NCBI RefSeq assembly: GCF_040947875.1
Contig: NZ_JBFRXN010000002.1
Location: forward strand, 186,001-250,000
DNA: 64,000 bases
Source: Pseudomonas sp. MYb118
GTDB lineage: Bacteria; Pseudomonadota; Gammaproteobacteria; Pseudomonadales; Pseudomonadaceae
Direction of reading: 5' to 3'
Shown here: piece after piece, positions 45,801 through 56,480 of the stretch
How the letters are laid out: every line of letters starts with the position of its first letter
How positions within the stretch are numbered: the stretch's first letter is position 1
Position numbers and translations under genes: made by a program
Notes under the pieces: generated by a model
What the model saw: the letters and a program-made list of their open reading frames with translations, nothing else
The model's database searches: none
Told to the model about the DNA's origin: nothing

Positions 45801-47561
45801 GTCGATCTGCAGCGCTGGGTCGCCCAAGCGCCCACTGTCAACGCGCAAACCGGCCTGCCACTGGAGCCACTGGAACGCCGGGCCATGCGCCACAATCGCC
45901 GCTTGCTGGCAGAGGAAATCCAGCGCAGTTGGCAGCGCCAGTCCGAGCGTGATGTCGATGCCGCCGATGGCAGCCAGCGTTACAGGCTAAGCTTCGGCGA
46001 GCCGATTCCGGGCGACCTGCCGGCGTTGCGCGCCGACTTCAGCCACGTGACCACACTCGCCCTCACCGGTGACAAGGCCGCCCATGGCCTGCCGGATTTC
46101 CTGCAATCGTTCACCGGTCTGCGCCGTCTGGAGCTGCACGGGTTCACCCTGGATTCGCTGCCGCAAGCCATCGGCCGCAACAGCCAACTGCAAACACTGA
46201 TCCTCAGTGACTGCGGCATCACACTCGATGAGCGGGCCTGGAAAAGCCTGGCGTCGATGAGCCATTTGAAACAACTGGACCTGGCCGCCAATCGCTTCAC
46301 CAGCGTGCCGAGCATCGACTCGTTGCCAGCGCTTGAGCATCTGGACCTGAGCAATACCGGCCTGACCGCCCTGCCCCATGGCACCTGGCAACACCCAGAG
46401 CTCAAGACCCTGCTGTTGATGAACAACGCCATCGGTGACTTGCCGGCCGAACTGTTCGAGAGCGAGGTGTACGAACGGCGTGGCCTGAACCTGGCGAACA
46501 ATCCCCTCGACGAGGCGTCATGGGAACAGATCAAACAGCAGTACTTCGAAACCTCCTACGATCTGGGGGTGGCGGCGCCCGAAGCGGATGTGCAACGGGT
46601 GATGGCATTGTACCCGACGCTGGATGCCACGCAGGCCAGCGACTTCGTCTACGAATTGCCGGGCACGTTCACCCAGGGACGATCAATGCTCGACAGCCTT
46701 GAACAAGAACTGTCACGCCTGAGCCAGGACCTGGACAACTGGGCCACCGAGTTGCCGCAATTGCACCCGCAAACGGGCGAAGCGCTCGATGCCGGGCAAC
46801 TGTTTGTCGAGCACCTCAATCGTGAGCGCTTCATGCAGCAACTGTTGCGTTGCTGGCGCCATGAAACGCAGCTCGATGGCTTCGATGACCACCTGGAACC
46901 CACCTATGAACTGAGCCTCGACGCGCCGATCCTCGGTGAGCTGCCGACCCTGCGCGCCGACTTCAGTCATGTGTCGGTGCTGGACCTGCGCGGTGTCGAT
47001 GGCCTGGCACGCATCGGCCGTTTCCTCGACGCCTTCGCGCACCTCAAGCGCCTGCGCCTGCGCAACTTCGACCTCGGCAACATCCCCAATACCGTGTTCA
47101 AACTGGGTCGCCTGTACTCCCTGGCCCTGCCCAATTGCGGCATTACGCTGACAGAGGAATCCGCCAACGCCCTGGCCGGCCTGGAGCTGCTGGACTACCT
47201 CGACCTGGCGTCCAACCCGCTCGGTCGAACGCCGGACCTGGGCCAGATGCCGGACCTGATCAACCTGCTGCTGGATCACACCGGCATCACCGAGCTGCCC
47301 AATGGTTTGCTCAACAGGGCCGAATTGCATTGGGCGGACTTGAGCAACAACGCCATCACCGAGGTGCCAAGCGACCTCTCGGAAATGCCCACGGCGCTGG
47401 CGGAAAACCTGCACCTGCGCAACAACCCGCTGAGCGAAGCGGCCTTGCAGCGCCTGGTGGATTATTACGAGAGGACCGGCATCAGTTTCAGCGTCGATGC
47501 GGTGAACGAGCGCGGTGAAAGCCCGCCGTTGGCGGCCAGGGAAACCCAGGCCGACGAGTAG
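42870..47561 (+). CDS. Second giant LRR protein, paralogue with two linker-LRR modules
   Basis: 1563 residues. The first 930 are collinear with the 2290-residue neighbour (LPDWLLKG, TFLRLYIPR, AWTVSLLDAALHNFQE, QLSIQRFTQLCRELDIGGQY), and a hydrophobic region lies at about 429-507. Two modules follow, with DFSH at 1056 and 1364 (308 residues apart) and the linker motif at about 955 and 1263. The protein ends about 18 residues after the last LRR closing motif (RLVDYYERTGISFSV), so it stops almost exactly at a module boundary. It has no signal peptide and no recognisable NEL domain. AAGGA lies about 9 bases before the ATG. It is a tandem duplicate of the upstream gene with a different module number; a host- or competitor-directed effector role is inference. 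Confidence 0.85.
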   Translation: MNQRQLEAAAQPDAHFHHAFNNLPDWLLKGTPATRNALKTARLQPHATAQHAALQAACADHLTWRNRIESRLANLRNPQDFAAPLLTAALKTRFGLELDVRTTFLRLYIPRHIPWFPIPSGAARAWTVSLLDAALHNFQESETHTGAFEPDSTYITRPSPQGHFDILPAVKQQLSIQRFTQLCRELDIGGQYQAYLKEMLGLTCPVASEVIKADVIHSHTSALRAALHLAHLRQDLPTDLYRSMLDHAEGRAVAQLDGQPMLGHDLTMMSSTLTNIVVFAPDAMHPRPTARIVVYIPDDPEHPLKLYDSPSAFVQALTLKLREPDYQAFFSRFVDHAERGHFFAGLNQRLTRVIWHPHTRGEPMPTWRNTPIDQPNLRFSVDPINTDLWTHLYQRQLNKILNDASHIAVPTASADRAARWALWDALSKVASAIVQVASFVALPFVPFLGELMLGYMAWQLLDDSFEGIIDWAEGLQSEALGQLLALTDSAVQFGLFAVGGAIASQTFSRVLSPQTLALFDSLKAVKTDAGKTRYWRPDLTPYEQAIELPKGLKPDQRGLYQHQGNTVLRLENKLYTVQVDINTGRYRIEHPHRADAYQPVLRHNGHGAWQTVLDDPLAWDRETVLRRLGHSVESFSPFERELILRISGFHDNVLRETHVEHQRPPSLLTDTIKRFRIDRDIRALLDQPGHPEREEALTNPLTVFGYRYDALEKTDDRLVQRLQGEERGLPTDIAQELVDNATGSELRQLQAGQVPRRLKDVAIKAMEAVRTARAFEGFYLRTGETLDTHRLTLHSLPSLPGWPADLRIELRAYSASGEVLDSIGPADAPTQKALVCTADGAVHLADDNAQSGTFYQAILHTLTRQQREALGVAGTHGEALKQQVIIQATRTPSLRTLLAKHPNRKTLYDPSTMRLPGGTEGYFRSTSPTPTLDMRVREVYPNLDPQELRAMVLRLQNHPDGARMVLSRLTSESDALNVDLQRWVAQAPTVNAQTGLPLEPLERRAMRHNRRLLAEEIQRSWQRQSERDVDAADGSQRYRLSFGEPIPGDLPALRADFSHVTTLALTGDKAAHGLPDFLQSFTGLRRLELHGFTLDSLPQAIGRNSQLQTLILSDCGITLDERAWKSLASMSHLKQLDLAANRFTSVPSIDSLPALEHLDLSNTGLTALPHGTWQHPELKTLLLMNNAIGDLPAELFESEVYERRGLNLANNPLDEASWEQIKQQYFETSYDLGVAAPEADVQRVMALYPTLDATQASDFVYELPGTFTQGRSMLDSLEQELSRLSQDLDNWATELPQLHPQTGEALDAGQLFVEHLNRERFMQQLLRCWRHETQLDGFDDHLEPTYELSLDAPILGELPTLRADFSHVSVLDLRGVDGLARIGRFLDAFAHLKRLRLRNFDLGNIPNTVFKLGRLYSLALPNCGITLTEESANALAGLELLDYLDLASNPLGRTPDLGQMPDLINLLLDHTGITELPNGLLNRAELHWADLSNNAITEVPSDLSEMPTALAENLHLRNNPLSEAALQRLVDYYERTGISFSVDAVNERGESPPLAARETQADE

Positions 47562-47568
47562 CGCGGGA

Positions 47569-48549
47569 TCAGCCGCGCTCGGCCGGCACCGACGACAGCT
47601 CGAACGGGCTGCTGCTGCGCCGCTGGTTGCGGTCTTCCCGCGGCGTGGCGCCGAAGAAGTTGCGGTAGGCGCTGGAGAAATGCGGCCCCGAGGAGAAACC
47701 GCACGACAGGCCGATCTGGATGATCGACTTGCTGGTTTGCATCAACATCTGCCGGGCCTTGTTCAGGCGCAGTTCCAGGTAGTACTGGCTCGGCACACGG
47801 TTGAGGTATTGCTTGAAGATGCGTTCCAGCTGCCGACGGGACACGCACACGTGCTGGGCGATTTCGTCGGTGGTCAGCGGCTCTTCGATGTTGGCCTCCA
47901 TCAGCAGCACGGCCTGGGTGAGCTTCGGATGGCTGGAACCCAGGCGGTTCTGCAACGGAATGCGCTGGCGTTCGCCGCCTTCGCGGATGCGCTCGACCAC
48001 CAGTTCCTCGGAGACCGCACCGGCCAGCTCGGCGCCGTGGTCACGGGCCAGCACCGCCAGCAACAGGTCGAGCACCGACATGCCGCCACAGGCGGTCAGG
48101 CGGTCGCGATCCCAGTCGAACAAGTGGCTGGTGGCGATGACCTTGGGGAAACGCTCGGCGAAATCATCCTGCCAACGCCAGTGCACGGCGGCGCGATAAC
48201 CGTCGAGCAGGCCGAGCTGCGCCAGCGGGTAGACCCCGGCCGACAGGCCGCCGATCACACAACCGGCGCGCACCAGTTGCTTGAGCGCGCCGCTCAGGGC
48301 TGGCGTCATCGCGGTCGGTGGTTCATCGGCGAGCAGGAACAGTTTCTGGAAGTTCTCGAGCTTGCCGGTCCAGGCCTCGCCCGGCAATTGCCAGGCGCCT
48401 TCGGCCGGCGGTTCGGCCTGCAGGAACGACAACTCGTAGACCACTTCGGGATGCACACGCTGGGCAACACGCAAGGCCTCCTCAGCCAGCGCAAGCGTCA
48501 GGGCTTTTGTGCTGGGCCAAATCAGGAAACCAATTCGATGGGCAGTCAT
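47569..48549 (-). CDS. argR: Arginine regulator ArgR (AraC/XylS family, GATase1-like N-domain)
   Basis: 326 residues. The N-terminal half is a DJ-1/PfpI-like ligand domain (IGFLIWPSTKALTLALAEEAL) and the C-terminal half holds two AraC-type HTH motifs (TTDEIAQHVCVSRRQLERIF and the IIQIGLSCGFSSGPHF segment). It is the Pseudomonas ArgR, unrelated to E. coli ArgR, which activates aot and aru genes and represses biosynthesis in response to arginine. It lies 250 bases downstream of the aot operon on the same strand, matching the known aotJQMOP-argR order. It is converging with the giant LRR gene, whose stop is 7 bases away. I take the start at MTAHRIGF. Confidence 0.95.
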   Translation of the reverse strand: MTAHRIGFLIWPSTKALTLALAEEALRVAQRVHPEVVYELSFLQAEPPAEGAWQLPGEAWTGKLENFQKLFLLADEPPTAMTPALSGALKQLVRAGCVIGGLSAGVYPLAQLGLLDGYRAAVHWRWQDDFAERFPKVIATSHLFDWDRDRLTACGGMSVLDLLLAVLARDHGAELAGAVSEELVVERIREGGERQRIPLQNRLGSSHPKLTQAVLLMEANIEEPLTTDEIAQHVCVSRRQLERIFKQYLNRVPSQYYLELRLNKARQMLMQTSKSIIQIGLSCGFSSGPHFSSAYRNFFGATPREDRNQRRSSSPFELSSVPAERG

Positions 48550-48655
48550 GGTGGGCAATCCGAAGCGATGAACAGCGTTGAAGGCAATGGGCCAATGCTA
48601 GCCCGTAAACGCACACAAATCTCAAAACCGGTGGAGATCCTTGCGGGGAATCCAA

Positions 48656-48744
48656 TGTGGGAGCGAGCCTGCTCGCGATAGCGGTGGGTCTGTCGACATC
48701 TTTGGTGGATGTCATACCGCATCGCGAGCAGGCTCGCTCCCACA
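48656..48744. repeat. REPIN between aotP and argR
   Basis: Facing REP copies at 48656-48679 and 48721-48744, spacer 41 bases, in the 250-base aotP-argR gap. Confidence 0.9.
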
Positions 48745-48799
48745 AGGAATTGAGGCGGGCCAAATCATGCACTAAATAAGTGCACAACGGCAGCCCCGA

Positions 48800-49564
48800 T
48801 TACTTCAGGCTACCCGAGAGAAATTGCTGCAGGCGTTCCGATTGCGGGTTGACCAGCACTTCGCGCGGGTTGCCGCTTTCTTCCACCAGGCCTTTGTGCA
48901 GGAACACCAGCTGGTTCGACACTTCACGGGCAAAGCCCATTTCGTGGGTCACCACCACCATGGTCCGGCCTTCCTGGGCCAGGGACTGCATGACCTTGAG
49001 CACGTCGCCGACCAGCTCGGGGTCGAGTGCCGAGGTCGGTTCGTCGAACAGCATCACCTCCGGCTCCATCGCCAGTGCACGGGCAATCGCCACGCGCTGC
49101 TGCTCGCCGCCAGACATGTGCCCAGGGTAGGCGTCCTTGCGATGGGCCACGCCGACCTTGTTCAGGTAGTGCTCGGCTTTCTCGCGGGCTTCGGCCTTGG
49201 GCACGCCCAGCACGTGGACCGGTGCTTCCATGATGTTTTCCAGCGCGGTCATGTGCGACCACAGATTGAAGTGCTGGAACACCATCGACAGGCGCGAACG
49301 CATGCGTTGCAGCTGCTTGGGGTCGGCAGCCTTCATCGCGCCGTCCTTGTTCGCCACCAGCTTCAGTTCTTCGTTGTTGAGCAGGATGCGGCCGGCGTGC
49401 GGCTGCTCCAGCAGGTTGATACAACGCAGGAAGGTACTTTTGCCGGAGCCACTGGAGCCGATGATGCTGATCACATCGCCGGCGGCCGCTTTCAGGGACA
49501 CGCCCTTGAGCACTTCGTGACTGCCATAGCGTTTATGCAGGTCTTGGACTTCAAGTTTGTACAT
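48800..49564 (-). CDS. aotP: Arginine/ornithine ABC transporter ATP-binding protein
   Basis: 254 residues of the HisP-type ATPases: Walker A GSSGSGKS, Q-loop VFQHFNLW, signature MSGGEQQRVAIARAL, Walker B VMLFDEPTSALD and switch His VVVTHEMG. It powers arginine/ornithine uptake with AotJQM. The start at 49564 (MYKLEV) matches the family; the preceding gene ends 27 bases upstream. Confidence 0.95.
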   Translation of the reverse strand: MYKLEVQDLHKRYGSHEVLKGVSLKAAAGDVISIIGSSGSGKSTFLRCINLLEQPHAGRILLNNEELKLVANKDGAMKAADPKQLQRMRSRLSMVFQHFNLWSHMTALENIMEAPVHVLGVPKAEAREKAEHYLNKVGVAHRKDAYPGHMSGGEQQRVAIARALAMEPEVMLFDEPTSALDPELVGDVLKVMQSLAQEGRTMVVVTHEMGFAREVSNQLVFLHKGLVEESGNPREVLVNPQSERLQQFLSGSLK

Positions 49565-49591
49565 GCTGTCGGTTCTCACAAAAACAGTCAG

Positions 49592-50704
49592 TCAGTCGTT
49601 GAGCAAGCGCCCGTGACGCAGCGCTTCGCGCCCCGCCACCTTGGCCAGCCAGAAACCGGGTTGGGCATATCGCAGCCGCTCGACGGCAAACAGCACCCCG
49701 GACGTACCAGCACACACCGTGCTGACCCGATCCGCCAACGGATCGATCACTTCGAAAATCTCGTCGCCGGCTTCCACCCATTCGCCGGGCTGACGCAGGA
49801 AACTGACCACGCCCGGATGCGGCGCCAGGAGCAATTCGGTGCCTTCGAACGGCATGCCTTCGCACGGCTCCTGTGCCGGTGTTGGCCACTCGCCGCCGAT
49901 CAGCCCTTGCTCGGCGAGGAACGCCAGGATGCCTGCGGCGTAGCGTTCGGCATCGTCACGTGCGGTGTCGGCCTGGCCACCCAGTTCAATGGTGGTCGCC
50001 AGGCACGCCAGCGGAATCTGCGCGTCGGGGAACAACCGCGACAGGCGCAGCCAGGGCAGCGAGCAGGCTTCGTCGAACGAGCTGCCGCCGGAGTCTTCCG
50101 CCAACAGGCCGACCTTCACGTCCAGGTGCGCGGCCAGCGAACGCCACTGCGGCCAGTGCTGCGGCAAGGCGTACATGTGCAGCGCCGCCTCGGCATCGCA
50201 GTGCAGGTCCAGCACCACATCCGCGGTGCAGGCGTGGCTGAGCAGGATGCGCTGCATACCTTGCAACTGGCTCGCCGCGGCCGGCAACGCAGCCAGGTTT
50301 TCGCTCATGGCCTGGCGGATCAGGCGGATGTTGGCGTGCGGGTCATCGCCCAGGCGGCCATCGAGCGCTTGCGCGACCGGCGCGCTGAGTTCGACGAAAT
50401 CACGGTTGAAGTTCTTGCCGCTGCCCGCCTCGAAACGCCCCTGGTGATTGCCTTGCAGCAGTTGCCCGAGGCCCAGTGGGTTGGCCACCGGCACCAGTTC
50501 GATGACGCCGTTGAGCAGGCCTTGGGCTTCGAGTTCGCCCAGGCGTTTTTTCAGTTCCCAGGCGGTGCGCATGCCCGGCAGTTCATCGGCGTGCAGGCTG
50601 GCCTGGATGTAGGCCTTGCGCTCGCCGCTACCGAAGCGGAACACCGAAATATGCCGCTCGCTACCGAGGTGGCTCCACGGCAATACATGATCAATACGTT
50701 GCAT
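49592..50704 (-). CDS. AstE/aspartoacylase-like metal hydrolase within the aot operon
   Basis: 370 residues of the succinylglutamate-desuccinylase/aspartoacylase family. Zinc motif H38-x-x-E41 (SLHADEL), NFNRDFVEL, a second zinc His in LDLHCDAEAAL, the Glu region TIELGGQADT, and a C-terminal biotinyl-like beta domain (HPGVVSFLRQPGEWVEAGDE). It lies 1 base after aotM and 27 bases before aotP. The same gene position is occupied in P. aeruginosa (PA0891, called AotO by some, from memory). The substrate is unknown; an N-acyl amino acid linked to arginine uptake is a reasonable guess. Confidence 0.88.
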   Translation of the reverse strand: MQRIDHVLPWSHLGSERHISVFRFGSGERKAYIQASLHADELPGMRTAWELKKRLGELEAQGLLNGVIELVPVANPLGLGQLLQGNHQGRFEAGSGKNFNRDFVELSAPVAQALDGRLGDDPHANIRLIRQAMSENLAALPAAASQLQGMQRILLSHACTADVVLDLHCDAEAALHMYALPQHWPQWRSLAAHLDVKVGLLAEDSGGSSFDEACSLPWLRLSRLFPDAQIPLACLATTIELGGQADTARDDAERYAAGILAFLAEQGLIGGEWPTPAQEPCEGMPFEGTELLLAPHPGVVSFLRQPGEWVEAGDEIFEVIDPLADRVSTVCAGTSGVLFAVERLRYAQPGFWLAKVAGREALRHGRLLND

Positions 50705-50705
50705 A

Positions 50706-51404
50706 TCAGTGCTTCCGTGGGGCCAGGTAGCCCAACCAGCGGCGCTCGGCCATCTTGAACAGCTTCACCAGGATGAAGGTCAGGCACAGGTAGAACACGC
50801 CGGCGGTGATGTACGCCTCGAACGGCAGGTAATACTGGGCGTTGACCGTGCGCGCGGCGCCGGTGATGTCGATCAGGGTGACGATGGACGCAAGGCTCGT
50901 GGTCTGCAGCATCATGATCACTTCGTTACTGTACTGCGGCAGCGCCCGGCGCAGGGCCGACGGCAGCAGGATGCGCTTGTACATCTTGAAGCGCGACATG
51001 CCCATGGCCTTGGCCGCTTCGATCTCGCCGTGCGGCGTGGCGCGCAGGCTGCCAGCGATGATTTCGGCGGTGTAGGCGCTGGTGTTGATGGCAAAGGCCA
51101 GGCAGGCGCAGAAGGTGGCGCTGGACAGCCACGGCCAGAGGAAGCTTTCGCGCACCACTTCGAATTGCGCCAGGCCGTAGTAGATCAGGAACAGCTGCAC
51201 CAGCATCGGCGTGCCACGGATCACGTAGGTGTAGAGCCAGGCGATGCCGTTGACCACGCTGTTCTTCGACACGCGCATCAGGCCCAGCGGCAAGGCGCAC
51301 AACAGGCCGAAGAACAGCGACAGTGCGAGCAACTTGAGGGTAGTGACCAGCCCGCCGAGGTACAGCGGCAGGGCCTCCCAGATGACGTTGTAGTCGAAGA
51401 TCAT
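50706..51404 (-). CDS. aotM: Arginine/ornithine ABC transporter permease AotM
   Basis: 232 residues with about five membrane helices and the polar amino-acid permease EAA loop (GEIEAAKAMGMSRFKMYKRIL). It forms the membrane channel with AotQ. The ATG overlaps the aotQ stop by 4 bases. Confidence 0.94.
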   Translation of the reverse strand: MIFDYNVIWEALPLYLGGLVTTLKLLALSLFFGLLCALPLGLMRVSKNSVVNGIAWLYTYVIRGTPMLVQLFLIYYGLAQFEVVRESFLWPWLSSATFCACLAFAINTSAYTAEIIAGSLRATPHGEIEAAKAMGMSRFKMYKRILLPSALRRALPQYSNEVIMMLQTTSLASIVTLIDITGAARTVNAQYYLPFEAYITAGVFYLCLTFILVKLFKMAERRWLGYLAPRKH

Positions 51405-52090
51405 AGCTCAGCCGCCCTTACGCCTACCGAGTAGCGCTTCTCGAGGTGACGCAATGCCAGCAACGAGACACTGGTGATCACCAGGTACATCGCCGCCACT
51501 GCGAGGAAGAAGGTGAAAGGCTCGCGGGTGGCATCCGCCGCCTGCTTGGCCTTGAACATCATGTCTTGCAGGCCCACCACCGAAATCAGCGCGGTGGCCT
51601 TGGTCAGCACCAGCCAGTTGTTGGTGAAGCCAGGGATCGCCAGGCGAATCATCTGCGGCACCATCACCCGGAAGAACACCTGGACACTGCTCATGCCGTA
51701 GGCCATGCCCGCTTCGGCCTGCCCCTTGGGGATCGCCATGAACGCGCCACGGAAGGTTTCCGACAGGTACGCACCGAAGATGAAACCCAGGGTGCCGATA
51801 CCGGCGGCCAGCGGGTTCAAGTCGATGTAGTCGTCATAGCCGAGCATCGGCGCCACGCGGTTGAGCAAGTCCTGGCCGCCGTAGAAAATCAGCAGGATCA
51901 GCACCAGGTCGGGAATACCGCGAATCACCGTGGAATACAGGTCGCCCAGCCAGGCCAGCCAGCGCACCGGCGATAGACGCAGCGCCACGCCGATCAGCCC
52001 CAGGACGATGGCCAGCGCCATGGACGACAAGGCGAGCTGAAGCGTCAGCCATGCGCCATCGAGGATGACAGCCCCGTAGCCTTTCAACAT
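51401..52090 (-). CDS. aotQ: Arginine/ornithine ABC transporter permease AotQ
   Basis: 229 residues, paralogue of AotM, HisQ type, with GLIGVALRLSPVRWLAWLGD and the EAA loop KGQAEAGMAYGMSSVQVFF. It pairs with AotM to form the channel. It follows aotJ after a 91-base gap with a hairpin. Confidence 0.94.
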   Translation of the reverse strand: MLKGYGAVILDGAWLTLQLALSSMALAIVLGLIGVALRLSPVRWLAWLGDLYSTVIRGIPDLVLILLIFYGGQDLLNRVAPMLGYDDYIDLNPLAAGIGTLGFIFGAYLSETFRGAFMAIPKGQAEAGMAYGMSSVQVFFRVMVPQMIRLAIPGFTNNWLVLTKATALISVVGLQDMMFKAKQAADATREPFTFFLAVAAMYLVITSVSLLALRHLEKRYSVGVRAAEL

Positions 52091-52120
52091 GATTCAGGTC
52101 CTCGAAAGTAGGGATGAAAA

Positions 52121-52159
52121 AATGGCGCAAACCTCAGAGATCCTGTTGCTTGCGCCATT
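52121..52159 (-). promoter_or_regulatory. Intercistronic hairpin between aotJ and aotQ
   Basis: AATGGCGCAA (52121-52130) and TTGCGCCATT (52150-52159) form a 10-bp stem with a 19-base loop. Such a hairpin after a binding-protein gene commonly protects the upstream mRNA or attenuates read-through, raising AotJ over the permeases. There is no T tract. Confidence 0.65.
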
Positions 52160-52181
52160 TCGGACTTGTCGCCGGGACGTG

Positions 52182-52955
52182 TTACTTGCCGTAGATATCG
52201 AAGGCGAAGTACTTGTCCTGGATTTGCTTGTATTTGCCGTTTTCACGGATGGCCACGATGGCGCTGTTGATCTTGTCTTTGAGCGCATCACCCTTGCGCA
52301 CGGCAATGCCGACGCCGTCGCCGAAGTACTTGACGTCGGTGAAGGCCGGGCCGACGAACGCGAAGCCTTTGCCTGCGTCGGTTTTCAGGAAACCGTCATT
52401 AAGCAGCGTAGCGTCTGCCACGGTGCCGTCGAGGCGGCCGGCGGTGACGTCCAGGTAAATTTCGTTCTGCGAGCCGTATGGCTTGATCTCGGCACCCAGC
52501 GGGGCCAGGACTTCGCGGGCGAAACGTTCGTGGATCGAGCCACGCTGTACGCCGATGTTCTTGCCCTTGAGCTCGCTCAGGCCTTCGCTGACCTGGGTGC
52601 CTTCCTTCATGACCAGGCGGGCCGGGGTGTTGTAGTACTTGTTGGTGAAGTCCACGGACTTCTTGCGGTCTTCGGTGATCGACATCGAGGACAGGATCGC
52701 GTCGATCTTGCGCACTTTGAGCGCCGGGATCAGACCGTCGAATTCCTGCTCGACCCACACGCACTTGACCTTCATCTCTTCGCACAGGGCGTTGCCGATG
52801 TCGTAGTCGAAACCAACGATGCTGCCATCCGGTGCCTTGGAGGCGAACGGAGGGTACGCCGCTTCGATACCGATCTTGATTGGCTTGTCATCGGCGAAGG
52901 TTGGCAGGGACAGCACGGACAGTGCCAGGGCGCCAAGCAGCACGAGTTTCTTCAT
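52182..52955 (-). CDS. aotJ: Arginine/ornithine-binding periplasmic protein AotJ
   Basis: 257 residues: a signal peptide of about 21 ([21 protein letters not shown]), then the bilobed polar-amino-acid-binding fold with [34 protein letters not shown] and the family motif [20 protein letters not shown]. It delivers arginine/ornithine to AotQM. It is the first gene of the aot operon; its promoter lies in 52956 onward. Confidence 0.95.
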   Translation of the reverse strand: MKKLVLLGALALSVLSLPTFADDKPIKIGIEAAYPPFASKAPDGSIVGFDYDIGNALCEEMKVKCVWVEQEFDGLIPALKVRKIDAILSSMSITEDRKKSVDFTNKYYNTPARLVMKEGTQVSEGLSELKGKNIGVQRGSIHERFAREVLAPLGAEIKPYGSQNEIYLDVTAGRLDGTVADATLLNDGFLKTDAGKGFAFVGPAFTDVKYFGDGVGIAVRKGDALKDKINSAIVAIRENGKYKQIQDKYFAFDIYGK

Positions 52956-53428
52956 CTTGGGACTCCATCGGTAATGGGCTAAAACGGCAGAGTGAGCGAC
53001 AGCCCAATATGCGAATGAGTGGACGGCAATGGTGTTGCTACGTCCTAGGAAGCCGGTGTGATTTTCAACACGGGCAACGACGAGCGAGTGATCGGCATTC
53101 TAACGACAGGTCCGAGGCCGATATTTCTTCAATGCGACAACTAGTTACAGATGCGTAGAGATAGCCGCTCGGGCACGTTGACAGCCCTGCAAATTCGTGC
53201 AAGGGCGAAAGGCAGTGAACCGATCTATGCTGCAAATTGCGGGCCTATTATTGGCAAAGCCTTCTAATCCGGCAAGCGCAGCGTGGGAGGTTATTTTTTC
53301 CGGGAGATTTTGTGGGCCTGATTGGGGCATAAACGTTTCGAGATGCCCCGCGGCGGTGCGGGTGGTTACACGCGGGGTAACAGTGGGAAATGGATGACAG
53401 GAGATGTCGATAATTATTGGTGGGCCCC

Positions 53429-53503
53429 ATCGCGAGCAGGCTCGCTCCCACAGGGATCTTCTGAGCACTGGAGATCCCCTGTGGGAGCGAGCCTGCTCGC
53501 GAT
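53429..53503. repeat. REPIN downstream of acsA
   Basis: Facing REP copies at 53429-53452 and 53480-53503 with a 27-base spacer. The spacer contains the further inverted pair AGGGATCTTCTG / GGAGATCCCCT. Confidence 0.9.
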
Positions 53504-53523
53504 AAGGCCCTCACAGACAACAA

Positions 53524-53555
53524 AAAGCCCCATCAGCTCACACTGACAGGGCTTT
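53524..53555 (-). terminator. acsA terminator
   Basis: AAAGCCC and GGGCTTT, extended by GTCAG/CTGAT pairing, with a T tract on the minus strand. It lies 21 bases past the acsA stop. Confidence 0.85.
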
Positions 53556-53575
53556 CTCCCACTCAGACCAGGCGC

Positions 53576-55531
<1,956 letters not shown>

Positions 55532-56024
55532 CTTTCTTACCTCGGTGGAATAGTTGTTTTTGTATGGGTCCAGTTGTAGCCGGCCCGGCACCATAGAACC
55601 ATTCGACGATGGTAGTAACAATCCCCTACAAAACGTCATGGCAACACAAAACAGCGCACATCCCTGCCTTTGTGGGAGCGGGCTTGCTCGCGAAAGCGGA
55701 CTGTCTGTAAAGGTTTCAGCGACTGACACACCGCTTTCGCGAGCAAGCCCGCTCCCACAAAAGCGGAACACCATCAGCCCCACAGGCACACCAAAACACC
55801 CTATTCAGCGATTGTTACAAAATCTGCCAAAGGTGTTTATCAAAACCCCACCTATATGATTCCCCACCCCACGCCTAGAATCCGCCCCGCAACAAGGCAA
55901 ACCCTGATTAACCCAGTTGCAGCCCCCACGAAGGCCGTTAATCAAACACCTGAAAATCAAAGTTCCACACGCAACCCCAAAAAGGTTGCGTGAACCCACT
56001 CGACCTCTAAAAGGTAAAAACGAA
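55532..56024. other. Intergenic region upstream of acsA
   Basis: 493 bases holding the acsA promoter, a REPIN (55671-55759) and the rightward promoter of the DUF2790 gene. I see no gene in it. Confidence 0.7.
55671..55759. repeat. REPIN, GGGCTTGCTCGCGAAAGC subtype
   Basis: Facing copies at both ends of 55671-55759. The core is GGGCTTGCTCGCGAAAGCGG, a different REP subtype from the other pairs in the window. Confidence 0.88.
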
Positions 56025-56288
56025 ATGAAAGCTTTATTAGTTCTGGCCCTCTCCAGCCTGTGCGCAACCGCCATGGCAGACGAGGTCCCGACTGATGTCG
56101 CACAGCAACAACCGGTTATCGAGGAATACACTTACTCCACCCATCTGGACATCGCCAAAGTTGTGTCCATGAGCGAAGTGCCAAATGTCTGCGAAGTCGT
56201 TCCAATGAAAATGGAATACGACGATTCCAAAGGCCAACGCCACATCCTGCGCTACAGCGTCATGGGCAACGGCTGCTCCAACGGCTGA
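56025..56288 (+). CDS. DUF2790 family small exported protein
   Basis: 87 residues: a signal peptide MKALLVLALSSLCATAMA, then the DUF2790 core with YGTHLDI-like YSTHLDIAKV, VPNVCEVVPMKMEYDDSKG and a C-terminal Cys pair (NVCEV...GNGCS) that could form a disulfide. It is a common Pseudomonas family of unknown function and probably periplasmic. AAAAGG lies upstream of the ATG. An inverted repeat follows 21 bases after the stop. Confidence 0.88.
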   Translation: MKALLVLALSSLCATAMADEVPTDVAQQQPVIEEYTYSTHLDIAKVVSMSEVPNVCEVVPMKMEYDDSKGQRHILRYSVMGNGCSNG

Positions 56289-56309
56289 TCACCTCCCCTC
56301 CTTCCTTCT

Positions 56310-56367
56310 TATACGGTTCGACCCATTCGCCCCGCCGCCCAGGGCAGATGAAGCGCCGAACCGTATA
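56310..56367. repeat. Long-range inverted repeat between two small exported-protein genes
   Basis: TATACGGTTCG (56310-56320) and CGAACCGTATA (56357-56367) are perfect 11-bp complements around a 36-base GC-rich loop. Further short copies of the TATACG core follow (AATTATACGATT). It is not followed by a T tract, so an operator or processed hairpin is as likely as a terminator. Confidence 0.6.
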
Positions 56368-56480
56368 GATCGAATTATACGATTGGTTTAAGCCATTATT
56401 TGCGCTTTTTAATCTAATTGTTCGGCGTAGTATGAATTCCACACCAAGGCATACAACGACTACGAACTGGAGCAACCACC

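Larger units (their letters stand above)
52956..53575. other. Intergenic region upstream of aotJ, downstream of acsA
   Basis: 620 bases without a gene. From left to right: the aotJ promoter side, an unremarkable stretch with short frames I do not believe, a REPIN (53429-53503) and the acsA terminator (53524-53555). Confidence 0.7.

Noticed and set aside
53145-53468. Small open frames in the aotJ-acsA gap
   Set aside because: They lack ribosome sites, cross a REPIN and have no recognisable sequence.
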